Below, piece after piece: positions 1 to 8,732 of a DNA stretch of 64,000 nucleotides (positions are counted from its first letter, which is position 1; each line of letters begins with the position of its first letter). A model generated the notes under the pieces. That model searched no databases. It saw nothing but the letters and a program-made list of their open reading frames with translations, and was not told the origin of the DNA. The stretch comes from Flavobacterium sp. HJJ (GTDB lineage: Bacteria > Bacteroidota > Bacteroidia > Flavobacteriales > Flavobacteriaceae). Made by a program: the position numbers and the translations under genes. The stretch lies in NCBI RefSeq assembly GCF_015351475.1, contig NZ_JADKPR010000015.1, positions 1 to 64,000 on the forward strand, given 5' to 3'.

Positions 1-295
1 GCTAAAGCGGGATCCACTGAAAGTGCATAGTTTTAAACTCTATTTGAGACCAATAAATAATTTTCTTTTTCAACTCTTATATCTTTTTTGCTGTATAATC
101 TGGAATATTATTTTGTAAATGAATTGATTGAGTTTTTTATTGATTAAAGGAAAGTGGAAATAAAACTTTTTTAGCAGAAATTATACTTTTTTTGAATGAT
201 ATAAAATATGATTTTTATCATGTTTTTTAAAATATAAATCATTGAATTACAGTTAATTAACTCTTTAAAATTGATGTTTTTATTTTGATTTTTTT
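1..295. other. AT-rich non-coding left edge
   Basis: No open frame with a recognisable product is seen before the TPR gene. The stretch is very AT-rich with long T runs. It probably holds the downstream region of an unseen neighbour and the upstream region of the TPR gene. No RNA gene was recognised. Confidence 0.5.
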
Positions 296-303
296 TATCT
301 TTG
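271..303 (+). promoter_or_regulatory. Predicted Bacteroidota promoter of the TPR gene
   Basis: A -7 element TATCTTTG at 296-303 matches the flavobacterial consensus TAnnTTTG. A TTG at 271-273 could be the -33 element, with a 22-base spacer. The element lies 62 bases before the TPR start codon. Inference from consensus only. Confidence 0.5.
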
Positions 304-365
304 TAATACTGTTTTAGGAAAGTTTTAAACAGTGTTATTCTAATAATCAAATTAATAAATCTATT

Positions 366-2033
366 ATGAAAAAAGTTTTTATTTATACCGCAGCACTACT
401 GTTTTTTGTTGTATTTGGGCATGCACAGGATATAAAACAAGTAAAGGAGGCTATCGATGCAGAACAATATGAAAAGGCAAAAAATATTTTAGAAACCCTT
501 ACGGCAGCTAAACCCTCAGATGGTTATGCAAAATTTCTTTTGGGGAATGTTTATCTGTTAATAGGTGATCAGGAAACGGCCAAAAAACATTTTGATGCTG
601 GAATTGCATATTCATCCAAAGGAAATTTCAATTATATTGGATTGGGTAATATCGCATTGGATAAAGGTGATAATGCCGAAGCTGAAAAGTATTTTGCATT
701 AGCAGTTAAAAATACCGGCAAAAGAGATTTAGAAGAAAAAGTATTTATTGGTAAAGCCTATACTTTTTCTGATCATCCGGATTATAAAAAAGCGATTGAG
801 ATTTTAAGTAAGTCAAGAGAAATTGATCCTGCTAATACTGCTGTTTTATTAGCCTTGGGAGATGCTTATAAAATCGATAAAAAGCAAAATGAAGCTTACG
901 AATGTTATCGTGAGGCTTTTCGATTGGATAATACTTTGCTGAGAGCAAAAATGGGATTGGGTACATTAATCAAAAATGCCCATAATTTTCCAATTGCTTT
1001 AACCTCTTTTGATGAAGTAATTGCTATGAATCCAAATTACGGTCCAGTTTATCGCGAGCTTGCCGAGACACAATATCTTTGGGCGTTAAACGATGCTAGG
1101 AAATATGAAGAGCATATCTCAAAAGGTTTGGCATTTTATGAAAAATATATGTCTTTAACGGACTACTCTTTGGATTCCCGTATGCGTCATGCTGATTTTT
1201 TAATTCTTGCAACCGATTATAAATCACTTGAAAAAGAAGCGAATGAAATGAGTAAATTGGATAATGTAAATCCAAGAATATATCGTTATTTAGGCTATTC
1301 TGCTTACTATAATAATAATTTTGATACGGCTATAAGTTCTTTATTGTCTTTTGTTTCAAATGCTTCAAACCGTGTTATCGGCAGAGATTATTTTTATATT
1401 GGCGCTGCAAAATTAAGTAAAGGATTGAATGAGGTTCCAGTTGATAATACATTAATCAGCGATGGAATTTCAGATTTTAAAAAATCATTTGAAATGAGCC
1501 CGGCTGTAGCAGCAGAACTTCCCGATCAGGCCAAAAAACTATATGAGAAAAAATTATACGCTGATGCGGCATCTGTTTATGAAATCGCGATTGGCAACAC
1601 GGAAACAAAATCCTATTTAATGGATAATTTCTTTTTTGCATCATCAGTTTATTGGTCTTATTATAATGCTGAGAATTTAACTGCACAGCAAACCGATCTG
1701 CTGAAAAAGGCAGATGCTTCTTTGGATATCATTATTCAGTCTTCACCATCAACTCAGGATGCTTATCTTTTTAAAGCCAGAATACAGGTCTTACTTAAAA
1801 ACGATGTTCTTGTGGCAAAAAACTACGAAGATTTTATAGCTGCTGCTAAAAAGAAAAGCGTTGAAGAGTTGAGTTCCAAAGGAATGAAATCTAAATTAAT
1901 AGAAGCTTATAATAATTTGGGAGTTATTTATGCTGCGAATGATAAAGTAAAAGCAAAAGATACTTTCAATAAAACATTAGGAATTGATCCAGCCAATCAA
2001 TATGCAGCAGATCAATTAAAATCGTTACAATAG
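366..2033 (+). CDS. Exported tetratricopeptide-repeat protein
   Basis: 555 residues. Residues 1-20 form a signal peptide (MKK start, hydrophobic core, GHAQ cleavage site), so the protein is exported, probably to the periplasm. The rest is an all-helical array of TPR units with typical A-x-x-x-Y/F and P positions (for example around residues 35-65, 70-100, 140-185, 205-235 and 510-550). Such proteins are protein-binding scaffolds; no catalytic motif is seen. It is transcribed alone, with its own promoter upstream and terminators downstream. The partner is unknown, so the call stops at the fold level. Confidence 0.8.
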   Translation: MKKVFIYTAALLFFVVFGHAQDIKQVKEAIDAEQYEKAKNILETLTAAKPSDGYAKFLLGNVYLLIGDQETAKKHFDAGIAYSSKGNFNYIGLGNIALDKGDNAEAEKYFALAVKNTGKRDLEEKVFIGKAYTFSDHPDYKKAIEILSKSREIDPANTAVLLALGDAYKIDKKQNEAYECYREAFRLDNTLLRAKMGLGTLIKNAHNFPIALTSFDEVIAMNPNYGPVYRELAETQYLWALNDARKYEEHISKGLAFYEKYMSLTDYSLDSRMRHADFLILATDYKSLEKEANEMSKLDNVNPRIYRYLGYSAYYNNNFDTAISSLLSFVSNASNRVIGRDYFYIGAAKLSKGLNEVPVDNTLISDGISDFKKSFEMSPAVAAELPDQAKKLYEKKLYADAASVYEIAIGNTETKSYLMDNFFFASSVYWSYYNAENLTAQQTDLLKKADASLDIIIQSSPSTQDAYLFKARIQVLLKNDVLVAKNYEDFIAAAKKKSVEELSSKGMKSKLIEAYNNLGVIYAANDKVKAKDTFNKTLGIDPANQYAADQLKSLQ

Positions 2034-2058
2034 AGGTTGTTTATTTGATTATTGAAAA

Positions 2059-2086
2059 GCCAGCGGTATTCCTGCCGCTGGTTTTA
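2059..2086 (+). terminator. Intrinsic terminator after the TPR gene
   Basis: Stem GCCAGCGG / CCGCTGG with a short loop, followed by TTTT, 26 bases after the TPR stop codon. Confidence 0.7.
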
Positions 2087-2122
2087 TGTTCTAAAATTTT
2101 AAAAAAATATATAGAACATAAA

Positions 2123-2162
2123 AAAAGGAGCTGTTTCAAATTGAATTGAACAGCTCCTTTTG
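2123..2162. terminator. Bidirectional terminator between TPR gene and tpiA
   Basis: Long stem AAAAGGAGCTGTT / AACAGCTCCTTTT, with A-run on the left and T-run on the right, so it can end transcription from both sides. It sits between the convergent TPR gene and tpiA. Confidence 0.8.
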
Positions 2163-2206
2163 TATTTGAATAATTGAACTTTTAGAAGTTAAATTATTTA
2201 AGGATT

Positions 2207-2959
2207 TTAGATTGATGTTACAATAGAAATAAAATCTTTTGCATTAAGTGCAGCACCGCCAATAAGTCCTCCGTCTACGTCTGGTTTAGAGAAGATTTCT
2301 TTGGCATTATCTGGTTTTACGCTTCCTCCGTAAAGGATCGTTAAGTCTTCGGCGATATCGCTTCCAAAAGCTTTACGAACAGTTTCTCTGATGAATTCGT
2401 GCATTTCCTGTGCTTGCTCAGGTGAAGCAGTTTCTCCGGTTCCAATAGCCCAAACTGGCTCATAAGCCAAAACGATTTTTTCCCAGTCTTTTGCTTCAAT
2501 GTGGAATAAGCCGTCTTTTAATTGGTTTTCAACAATGTTGAAATGATTTCCAGACTGACGGTCTTTTAATTCTTCACCGAAACAGAAAATTACTGTCAAA
2601 TCATGTTTCAATGCTGTATTTACTTTGCTAGCGATAATAGCATCAGTTTCATTAAAAATAGCTCTGCGCTCTGAGTGGCCTAAAATTACGTTGCTTACAC
2701 CAACGCTTTTAATCATATCAGCAGATATTTCACCTGTAAAAGCACCGCTTTCTGCTTGGTGTAAATTTTGTGCAGCAACTGCTATATTTGAATGTGTTAA
2801 GTTTTCTACGGCTGAAGCCAAGTTTATAAATGTTGGAGCAACAATTACCTGTGCAGCAGTTTCAGCTGGAATTTGAGTTAGTAACTCGTTTAATAATTCT
2901 TTTGTTTGTGCAGCATTTTTATGCATTTTCCAGTTTCCTGCAACAATCTTCTTTCTCAT
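2207..2959 (-). CDS. tpiA: Triosephosphate isomerase
   Basis: 250 residues, the usual length for the family. The enzyme interconverts dihydroxyacetone phosphate and glyceraldehyde 3-phosphate in glycolysis and gluconeogenesis, in the cytoplasm. The sequence shows GNWKMHK (Lys11), GHSERR (His95) and AYEPVWAIGTG (Glu167), which are the three catalytic residues at classical TIM numbering, and a phosphate-binding GGSV near residue 212. It lies 47 bases downstream of the thioredoxin-like gene, so the two are probably co-transcribed. A terminator follows. Confidence 0.98.
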   Translation of the reverse strand: MRKKIVAGNWKMHKNAAQTKELLNELLTQIPAETAAQVIVAPTFINLASAVENLTHSNIAVAAQNLHQAESGAFTGEISADMIKSVGVSNVILGHSERRAIFNETDAIIASKVNTALKHDLTVIFCFGEELKDRQSGNHFNIVENQLKDGLFHIEAKDWEKIVLAYEPVWAIGTGETASPEQAQEMHEFIRETVRKAFGSDIAEDLTILYGGSVKPDNAKEIFSKPDVDGGLIGGAALNAKDFISIVTSI

Positions 2960-3006
2960 TTTTGTAGTATTTATAGTTTTGTGTAATTAATATATGCTGC
3001 AGTTTT

Positions 3007-3510
3007 TTATTGCAGTTTTTTTAGTGTTTCATCAATTTGTGCAAAATCGGTTTCTATAGCACGGTATACAGCGATTTTTCCTTTTTTATCTATAATGATA
3101 TATCTAGGAATCCAATCTAAGTCTATTGCTGTGCCAAAAGCACCTTTCATTCCGTCGTTTGCCATAAAATGCAATCCTTTTAATTCATGTTTTTCGATGC
3201 CCAGTTTCCACTTTTCAGCAGTTTTGTCCATAGAAATAAATACATACGAAACTTTTGGATTACCAGATTGAAGTTCTTTTAATTTTGGCATTGCTTTTAC
3301 ACAATCACCACACCAGGAAGCCCAAACTTCTATTACAGTAGTTTTTCCTTTTTGTTTTTTTAAAATATCTTGAAATTTAACCTGTTTATCATTTGAATCT
3401 AATAAGGTTTCAGAAAGTGCTTTTTCAGAGAATTCTGTTTTCTGAATTTTTTGGGCTTGAGTACAGGAGAATGTTACAAAAGAAATAATTAAAAGAGCAA
3501 TTTTTTTCAT
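3007..3510 (-). CDS. TlpA-like thioredoxin-fold lipoprotein
   Basis: 167 residues. The N-terminus MKKIALLIISFVTFSC is a signal with a possible lipobox cysteine at 16, so the protein is probably anchored at the periplasmic face of a membrane. The active site WASWCGDC (Cys67, Cys70) and the later cis-proline segment (DLDWIPRYII) define a TlpA/AhpC-type thioredoxin fold. The role is presumably reduction of periplasmic disulfides; the CGDC pair is a variant of the common CGPC/CxPC. It is followed by tpiA and preceded by a MauE/DoxX-like gene whose own terminator separates the two. Confidence 0.85.
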   Translation of the reverse strand: MKKIALLIISFVTFSCTQAQKIQKTEFSEKALSETLLDSNDKQVKFQDILKKQKGKTTVIEVWASWCGDCVKAMPKLKELQSGNPKVSYVFISMDKTAEKWKLGIEKHELKGLHFMANDGMKGAFGTAIDLDWIPRYIIIDKKGKIAVYRAIETDFAQIDETLKKLQ

Positions 3511-3526
3511 TTAAATTAAGTTTTTA

Positions 3527-3534
3527 CAAAGTTA
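3527..3534 (-). promoter_or_regulatory. Predicted -7 element for thioredoxin-tpiA
   Basis: On the minus strand it reads TAACTTTG, matching TAnnTTTG, 17 bases before the thioredoxin start codon. No clear -33 TTG was found at the usual distance. Confidence 0.45.
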
Positions 3535-3661
3535 ACCAAAGAATTGTAAATTAAGTAAGCAGATTTTATAATTTTAAAATAAAAAACCTCAAAAAAGGTC
3601 ACAATATCGTTATAGTTAATATTTTTTTCCTGTGCTTGATTTTAATTGATAACGGCATTTT

Positions 3662-3703
3662 AAAAAAAAGCCCTGCAGGAAAATAATATTTCTGCAAGGC
3701 TGA
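3662..3703 (-). terminator. Intrinsic terminator after the DoxX-like gene
   Basis: On the minus strand, stem AGCCTTGCAGAAA pairs with the TTTCCTGCAGGGCT side with G-T and single mismatches, then an eight-base T-run. It separates the DoxX-like gene from the thioredoxin gene. Confidence 0.75.
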
Positions 3704-3725
3704 TTTTTATAGTTAAAGATGAAAT

Positions 3726-4826
3726 TTAGAAAACTAAATCATCGGTATCGTTATAATGTACTTTTTGTTTTACAGTTCCTTTTTCAAGAATTACAAAACT
3801 TGGATTAGCTCTTTCAATTGTTTTCAGCGGAATGGCATCACAGAAATAAAAATCGAAAGTGATTCCGTATTGTTTTTTGATTTCTGCAATCTTTTCCGGA
3901 GATGAAGCAGTCATACCGATCACTTTATAACCTTTTGCGGAAGCATTTTTATTAATCAGCTCCATTTTGGCAAGACCGTCAGCATTGGCAAGGGCTAGAT
4001 CATAAGCAACTATCATTAGCAGTTTTGGCTCCTGAAGCAGTTCTTCTTTATAATCAGATCCGTCTTTTTCCATTGCAAAATCGTGGATAGGAGGAACGTA
4101 GCCTTCAGTAATAACTTTATCTTTTCGGTCTACAAAAGTGGCTCCAGCTGGAATATTCGATAAATCTTTTTCTGTGAATTCTTTGTCAACACCATTTACT
4201 TTGTAGATAAAAATCATTTCAACAACTGATTTTGGCGCACCTTCAGGAATTTCCATTCCTTTTTGGATGTTATTTCCAACTTTGTATGGACGAAAATCTT
4301 TTAAAGGCAAATGATTGATTACCCAATACCCCATGAATGCACAGAGTAAAACCGAAAGTACTGCTAAGCTATTTTGGATTTTATCAGAAAATAGAGGCTT
4401 TATCAATTTCATATTAATGTATAGAATCAATATAAAAAATAATAAAACAACGTCTTTTGTAAATGACTGCCAAGGTGTAAGGTGCAGTGCATCGCCAAAA
4501 CAGCCACAGTCTTTGACCACATCAAAGTAAGCTGAGTAAAAGGTAAGAAAAGTAAATTTGATGATTAAAAGCAGTAAAAGCCAAATCGTCAGTTTTGATT
4601 TGAAACCAATTAGCAGCATTACGCCTAAAACTACTTCCAGAATTACAATAAACAAAGCAATTGCCAAAGAAAAAGGCACAAAAACAGGCATATTGAAAAC
4701 CGGTTCGCTAAAGTATTCGGCCAGTTTGTAGGAGAAACCAACAGGGTCATTTAGTTTAATCAATCCTGAGATTATAAACAATACTCCGACAAAAATCCGG
4801 GAGAATTGGGTGATGATGTTTTTCAT
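3726..4826 (-). CDS. DoxX/MauE-like membrane protein with C-terminal soluble domain (BT_3928-like)
   Basis: 366 residues. Residues 1-150 hold four hydrophobic segments with the DoxX-type start (FVGVLFIISGLIKLND) and the MauE hallmark DCGCFGDALHLTPW near residue 92. A further membrane segment follows at about 155-175. Residues 190-366 are soluble and end in a thioredoxin-like segment (KVIGMTASSPEKI ... TFDFYFCDAIPLKTIERANP). MauE-type proteins serve disulfide or redox maturation, so a periplasmic redox role is inferred. It is 46 bases downstream of the DUF1599 gene, probably the same operon. Confidence 0.8.
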   Translation of the reverse strand: MKNIITQFSRIFVGVLFIISGLIKLNDPVGFSYKLAEYFSEPVFNMPVFVPFSLAIALFIVILEVVLGVMLLIGFKSKLTIWLLLLLIIKFTFLTFYSAYFDVVKDCGCFGDALHLTPWQSFTKDVVLLFFILILYINMKLIKPLFSDKIQNSLAVLSVLLCAFMGYWVINHLPLKDFRPYKVGNNIQKGMEIPEGAPKSVVEMIFIYKVNGVDKEFTEKDLSNIPAGATFVDRKDKVITEGYVPPIHDFAMEKDGSDYKEELLQEPKLLMIVAYDLALANADGLAKMELINKNASAKGYKVIGMTASSPEKIAEIKKQYGITFDFYFCDAIPLKTIERANPSFVILEKGTVKQKVHYNDTDDLVF

Positions 4827-4872
4827 TTTAAGTTTGTTTTAGTTTGGGGTATTGTACAGAGATATTTTTAAT

Positions 4873-5409
4873 CTATTTTTTCATTAAAATCAACGCAAAA
4901 ACCGAATAATTAATCATATCCTGATAATTAGCATCAATTCCTTCGGATACTATTGTTTTTCCTTTATTGTCTTCGATTTGTTTTACGCGAAGCAGTTTTT
5001 GCAGAATCAGATCTGTAAGTGAACTTACGCGCATTTCACGCCAGGCTTCTCCATAATCGTGGTTTTTGTTTTCCATTAATTCTTTGGTCAAAGCTACTTT
5101 GGCATCATATAATTTTGTTGCTTTTTCGGTTTCCAAATCAGGCTGATCGACCACTCCTAATTCCAGCTGAATTAACGCCATAATCGAATAATTGATAATA
5201 CCTATGAATTCTCCGCTTTCATCCTCGTCAATTTTTCGAATCTCATTTTCCTGTAAACTTCGTATTCTTTGTGCTTTGATGAAGATTTGATCAGTTAGAG
5301 AAGGAAGTCTCAAAATACGCCAGGCACTGCCGTAATCTTTCATTTTATTGATAAAAAGTGTGCGGCAAACAGTGATTACGCCATCATATTCTTGTGAAGT
5401 TTTCGTCAT
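4873..5409 (-). CDS. DUF1599 protein with two tandem repeats
   Basis: 178 residues, no signal or membrane segment. The DUF1599 (nucleotide modification associated) domain occurs twice. Residues 25-83 have DYGSAW, LPSLTDQIFIKAQRI and INYSIMALIQLE. Residues 118-176 have DYGEAW, VSSLTDLILQKLLRV and INYSVFALILMK. The biochemical role is not established; nucleotide or base binding is only suggested by the family name. It is divergent from folP, with which homologues are often linked in Bacteroidota, and leads an operon with the DoxX-like gene. Confidence 0.85.
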   Translation of the reverse strand: MTKTSQEYDGVITVCRTLFINKMKDYGSAWRILRLPSLTDQIFIKAQRIRSLQENEIRKIDEDESGEFIGIINYSIMALIQLELGVVDQPDLETEKATKLYDAKVALTKELMENKNHDYGEAWREMRVSSLTDLILQKLLRVKQIEDNKGKTIVSEGIDANYQDMINYSVFALILMKK

Positions 5410-5438
5410 TATTGGTGTATATTTGTATAAAATTGCTT

Positions 5439-5446
5439 CAAAAATA
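5439..5446 (-). promoter_or_regulatory. Predicted -7 element for DUF1599-DoxX operon
   Basis: Reads TATTTTTG on the minus strand, matching TAnnTTTG, 29 bases before the DUF1599 start codon. No convincing -33 was seen. Confidence 0.4.
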
Positions 5447-5579
5447 AGAATAAATTTCGATTGAAGATTGCTGATTAACGATTTTTGACTGCAGAATGAG
5501 AAATGATTTCGGAAAATTTTTTGATTGAAATTGTCATTGATTTTTGAAATTGCTTACCAATTGTAAAAACTAATAAAGA

Positions 5580-6395
5580 ATGAACTGTAAAGGCCGGCTT
5601 ATCGATTTATCTGCTCCAAAAGTGATGGGTATTTTGAATATAACTCCAAATTCTTTTTTTGATGGAGGAAAATATAAAAATGAAGAAGAACTGCTGAAGC
5701 GAGTTGATAAAATGCTCAGTGAAGGCGCTTCATTTATTGATGTCGGTGCTTATTCGAGCAAGCCGAATGCAGAATTTGTTTCGGAAGAAGAAGAAATTTT
5801 AAGAATAATCCCTGTTGTGAATCTGCTGCAGAAACATTTTCCGGAAATTATATTGTCTATAGATACTTTTCGTGCTGGAGTAGCAAAGGTATGTATCGAG
5901 AACGGCGCTGCAATTATCAACGATATTTCGGCAGGATTGCTGGATGACAAAATGCTCGAAACCATTGCCGAATTTCAGGTTCCGTATATCATGATGCACA
6001 TGAAAGGAACACCGCAGACGATGCAGACTTTTACTCAATATGAAGATATTATCAAGGAAATGCTGTTTTATTTTTCGGAACGTATTGCAGCAGCAAGGGC
6101 TTTGGGAATTAATGATTTAATTGTGGATCCTGGCTTTGGCTTTGCCAAAACATTGGAACAAAATTATGATGTGATGAAAAAAATGGAATTGTTTCAAATG
6201 CTTGAACTGCCTTTGTTAGCAGGGGTTTCCAGAAAATCTATGATTTATAAAGAGCTAGACACAAATGCCGAAATGGCTTTGAACGGCACCACTGTTTTGA
6301 ATACAGTTGCTTTGATAAAAGGAGCTAAGATATTGAGAGTTCATGATGTGAAAGAAGCAATGGAATGTATAAGATTATATAGTAAATTAAGTTAA
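5580..6395 (+). CDS. folP: Dihydropteroate synthase
   Basis: 271 residues, normal length. It condenses 6-hydroxymethyl-dihydropterin diphosphate with p-aminobenzoate in folate synthesis and is the sulfonamide target. Visible family motifs are MGILNITPNSFFDGG at 16-30, the DVGAYSSKPNA loop, SIDTFRAG, DPGFGFAKT (pterin binding) and GVSRKSMI near 216. The start codon follows an A-rich leader. The next gene starts 2 bases after the stop codon, which suggests translational coupling. Confidence 0.98.
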   Translation: MNCKGRLIDLSAPKVMGILNITPNSFFDGGKYKNEEELLKRVDKMLSEGASFIDVGAYSSKPNAEFVSEEEEILRIIPVVNLLQKHFPEIILSIDTFRAGVAKVCIENGAAIINDISAGLLDDKMLETIAEFQVPYIMMHMKGTPQTMQTFTQYEDIIKEMLFYFSERIAAARALGINDLIVDPGFGFAKTLEQNYDVMKKMELFQMLELPLLAGVSRKSMIYKELDTNAEMALNGTTVLNTVALIKGAKILRVHDVKEAMECIRLYSKLS

Positions 6396-6397
6396 AA

Positions 6398-7018
6398 ATG
6401 ATGAAGTATATATTAGCAATAGCTGCGCTGCTATTTTTTTCCTGTGGCAATAAAGAAGATGTTCTGCTTCCAAAGGCTGATCGGACCATTGTAAAAGAAG
6501 TAGTGGATTTGTCTCCAATTTACATTTTTTTCAGAGTAAAGGATAGAGATACTTTAGCCGAAGTAAATAGAAATAACAGCATTAGTACAACAAATTGGAT
6601 TTTGAATATTGACAAACGCCTGCCATTGCGACTGGTAATTCCTGAAGTAATAAAACTGCAGGCAAAAAAAAGCGGAGATGGTGCCCACAAAAATATAGCT
6701 GCCCAAAACTATTATTCGTATGCTGATTCTATTGGTAAAAATTTAGCTTTTCTGCCTTTTACGATGATACATTATAAAATGGAGAAACCATTAAAAGGCA
6801 TAGTAGTTTTTTTCTCTAAAGATGGAAAGATAAAAGTAAACAATGAATTGGTTTCTAAAAATGAATTGCAAAACGTCATCAATAATTTTAATGATGGGCT
6901 GCAGAAAATAAGATATTGTTTTGATAAAAACAGCAGTTATGGGAGTTATATTCAGAATAAAATTTTTATTAGGACAATTGAGCTGAAAAATGTAATTTCT
7001 GAAGAATGTGTTTATTAA
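6398..7018 (+). CDS. Hypothetical lipoprotein coupled to folP
   Basis: 206 residues. The N-terminus MMKYILAIAALLFFSC is a lipoprotein signal with cysteine at 16. The mature part is mixed alpha/beta with no motif that I recognise. A second ATG directly follows the first. It begins 2 bases after folP and ends at a strong terminator, so it is the last gene of a two-gene unit. In many relatives a diadenylate cyclase gene stands next to folP; none is seen here. Function unknown. Confidence 0.75.
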   Translation: MMKYILAIAALLFFSCGNKEDVLLPKADRTIVKEVVDLSPIYIFFRVKDRDTLAEVNRNNSISTTNWILNIDKRLPLRLVIPEVIKLQAKKSGDGAHKNIAAQNYYSYADSIGKNLAFLPFTMIHYKMEKPLKGIVVFFSKDGKIKVNNELVSKNELQNVINNFNDGLQKIRYCFDKNSSYGSYIQNKIFIRTIELKNVISEECVY

Positions 7019-7045
7019 TTTGATTTCTTTATTGTTTTAAATAAC

Positions 7046-7080
7046 AAAAGTCTTTCTGTTTTGAATAGAAAGACTTTTTT
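7046..7080. terminator. Bidirectional terminator
   Basis: Perfect stem AAAAGTCTTTCT / AGAAAGACTTTT followed by further T residues, between the convergent lipoprotein genes. Confidence 0.85.
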
Positions 7081-7094
7081 TTAAAGTTTTAGAA

Positions 7095-7562
7095 TTAATA
7101 TCCTCCGCCGCCACCTCCGCCTGAAGTTCCTGCTTTGATCAGTGTGCCGCTGATTTCACCCGTTGGAAAAGCATCAGTATGCAGGTTTACATAGTAATGA
7201 TTGGCCATCAGTTCTGCAATTTGGGCATCATTTATATCAAATGTCAGTTTTATTGGAGAGGCAGCAACAACTGCATCGGAGAAAGGAAAAACTATAGCGC
7301 CGTCTGCAGCGTGGATATGGCCATGCTTAGGTGTTATTCCTGTAAAAGTTACAGTAATTTCAAATGTCTTAGCTGTCTGGTTGAATTTAAGCTCAGCATT
7401 TCCTGATGCCATTGAGCCTGTACCAGATACTGGAGTTAGTGCAGCATTGAAAGTTACAATAACAGGAGTCGGAGTCGGAGTTGGGGAGTCGTCACTGCTG
7501 GAACAAGAAATTCCAGTAAAAAGCAATAGCAAAATTGCTGTAAAACCAAGTAAAGATTTCAT
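7095..7562 (-). CDS. CHRD-domain lipoprotein
   Basis: 155 residues. A lipoprotein signal ends at GISC (Cys20), followed by a Ser/Asp stretch and a Pro-Thr repeat linker (residues 27-33). The CHRD beta domain covers about 36-142, with the typical GHIHAA segment near 80 and YVNLHTDAFPTGEISGTL near 123. The C-terminus is a glycine-rich tail ending GGGGGGGY. CHRD proteins are found on cell surfaces and in chordin; the ligand is unknown. It is a single-gene unit facing folP's partner across a shared terminator. Confidence 0.88.
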   Translation of the reverse strand: MKSLLGFTAILLLLFTGISCSSSDDSPTPTPTPVIVTFNAALTPVSGTGSMASGNAELKFNQTAKTFEITVTFTGITPKHGHIHAADGAIVFPFSDAVVAASPIKLTFDINDAQIAELMANHYYVNLHTDAFPTGEISGTLIKAGTSGGGGGGGY

Positions 7563-7789
7563 AATTATGTATTTTTTAGGGTTAAAAAAAGGTTGAAAAA
7601 ATACAATTATTAAATTTTATTAAGATTTAATAAAAATATAATAAATTTACGATTTATATTTTTAATTAAATCTCTTTTTGGTGTAAAATATTGATTATGA
7701 AACTTGTATTTTTATTAGTCAAAAAATAATGTGAATCCAAGGCTGATGCAGTATTACCATTTTGAATAAATAAGCGACAAATATGAGTT

Positions 7790-8263
7790 TTACTGATGAT
7801 GGTAAGGCTCATTTCTCAAAATGGTAAAGCCTCTGTACAATTGTTCAATAAAAAATAAACGTACCATCTGATGAGAGAAAGTCATCAGCGAAAGCGATAT
7901 TTTTCCATTTGCTTTTGCATAAACCGTATCCGAAAAACCATAAGGTCCGCCAATTACAAAAACCAGTGTTTTGATACCAGAATTCATTTTTTTCTGTAAT
8001 TCGGCTGAAAAGGCTACACTGTTAAAGGTTTTTCCGTTTTCGTCAAGCAAAATAAGCTGATCTGTCGGAGTTATTTTGGATAAAATGAGTTCACCTTCTT
8101 TTTCTTTCTGCTGGCTTTCAGATAGATTTTTAACGTTTTTGATATCGGGAATAATCTCTAAATCAAACTTGATGTAGAAAGACAGTCTTTTGGTATAATC
8201 ATCAATTAACGTCTGCAATGATTTATTGTCGGTCTTGCCTATAGCTATTAGTCTGATGTTCAT
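7790..8263 (-). CDS. rlmH: 23S rRNA (pseudouridine-1915-N3)-methyltransferase
   Basis: 157 residues, typical of the SPOUT-class RlmH. It uses S-adenosylmethionine to methylate pseudouridine 1915 in helix 69 of 23S rRNA. Motifs are the LDENGK segment near 82, the knot-forming FVIGGPYGF near 110, SLSLMTFSHQMVRLFFIEQLYR near 129 and the C-terminal EPYHH. It stands alone on the minus strand. Confidence 0.97.
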   Translation of the reverse strand: MNIRLIAIGKTDNKSLQTLIDDYTKRLSFYIKFDLEIIPDIKNVKNLSESQQKEKEGELILSKITPTDQLILLDENGKTFNSVAFSAELQKKMNSGIKTLVFVIGGPYGFSDTVYAKANGKISLSLMTFSHQMVRLFFIEQLYRGFTILRNEPYHHQ

Positions 8264-8703
8264 ATTTGATGTTTGAAAAGGCGAAGTTACAAAAAAGCAG
8301 TTTGTGTTTAGATTTATGAAAAATTCTTCTCAGTAATACTTTTGATGTTTTCTATAGTGGTTTAATTCAATTTTAAAGCTGCATTTTGCGCTTTCAGAAC
8401 TTCTTATTACCGAAAACCAGTTCTAATTCGTAAGAAAAATATTTATTTTTAAAATAATTTTATTAATTTTTTATATAATCTAGTAAGTCCATAGGATTAT
8501 TATTAAATTTATAAAAAAATGCGCGAAATGTATTTAATTTCTATGGTTTTAGTCGAATATTAAATGATTTTGGCAGCAAATTGCTTTTATATGCTATAAT
8601 GCTAATTTGGAAATGATGCTTTTTTGATACTAAAGCAATGAATTTGAATGATTGAAGAGGTTATCGAGAAGCTCTGTGATGCATATAGTATTGGAGTTTT
8701 TTC
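8264..8703. other. AT-rich intergenic region
   Basis: About 440 bases between divergent rlmH and the TSUP gene. It is AT-rich with long T runs and short frames only. Frames that extend the TSUP protein upstream into this region (from 8652) run through the promoter and look non-coding. Confidence 0.5.
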
Positions 8704-8711
8704 TATTTTTG
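8704..8711 (+). promoter_or_regulatory. Predicted -7 element for the TSUP gene
   Basis: TATTTTTG matches TAnnTTTG, 21 bases before the ATG at 8733. It lies inside the longer possible reading frame and therefore supports the internal start codon. Confidence 0.45.
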
Positions 8712-8732
8712 CCAAAAAAAAATTTCAATTTT

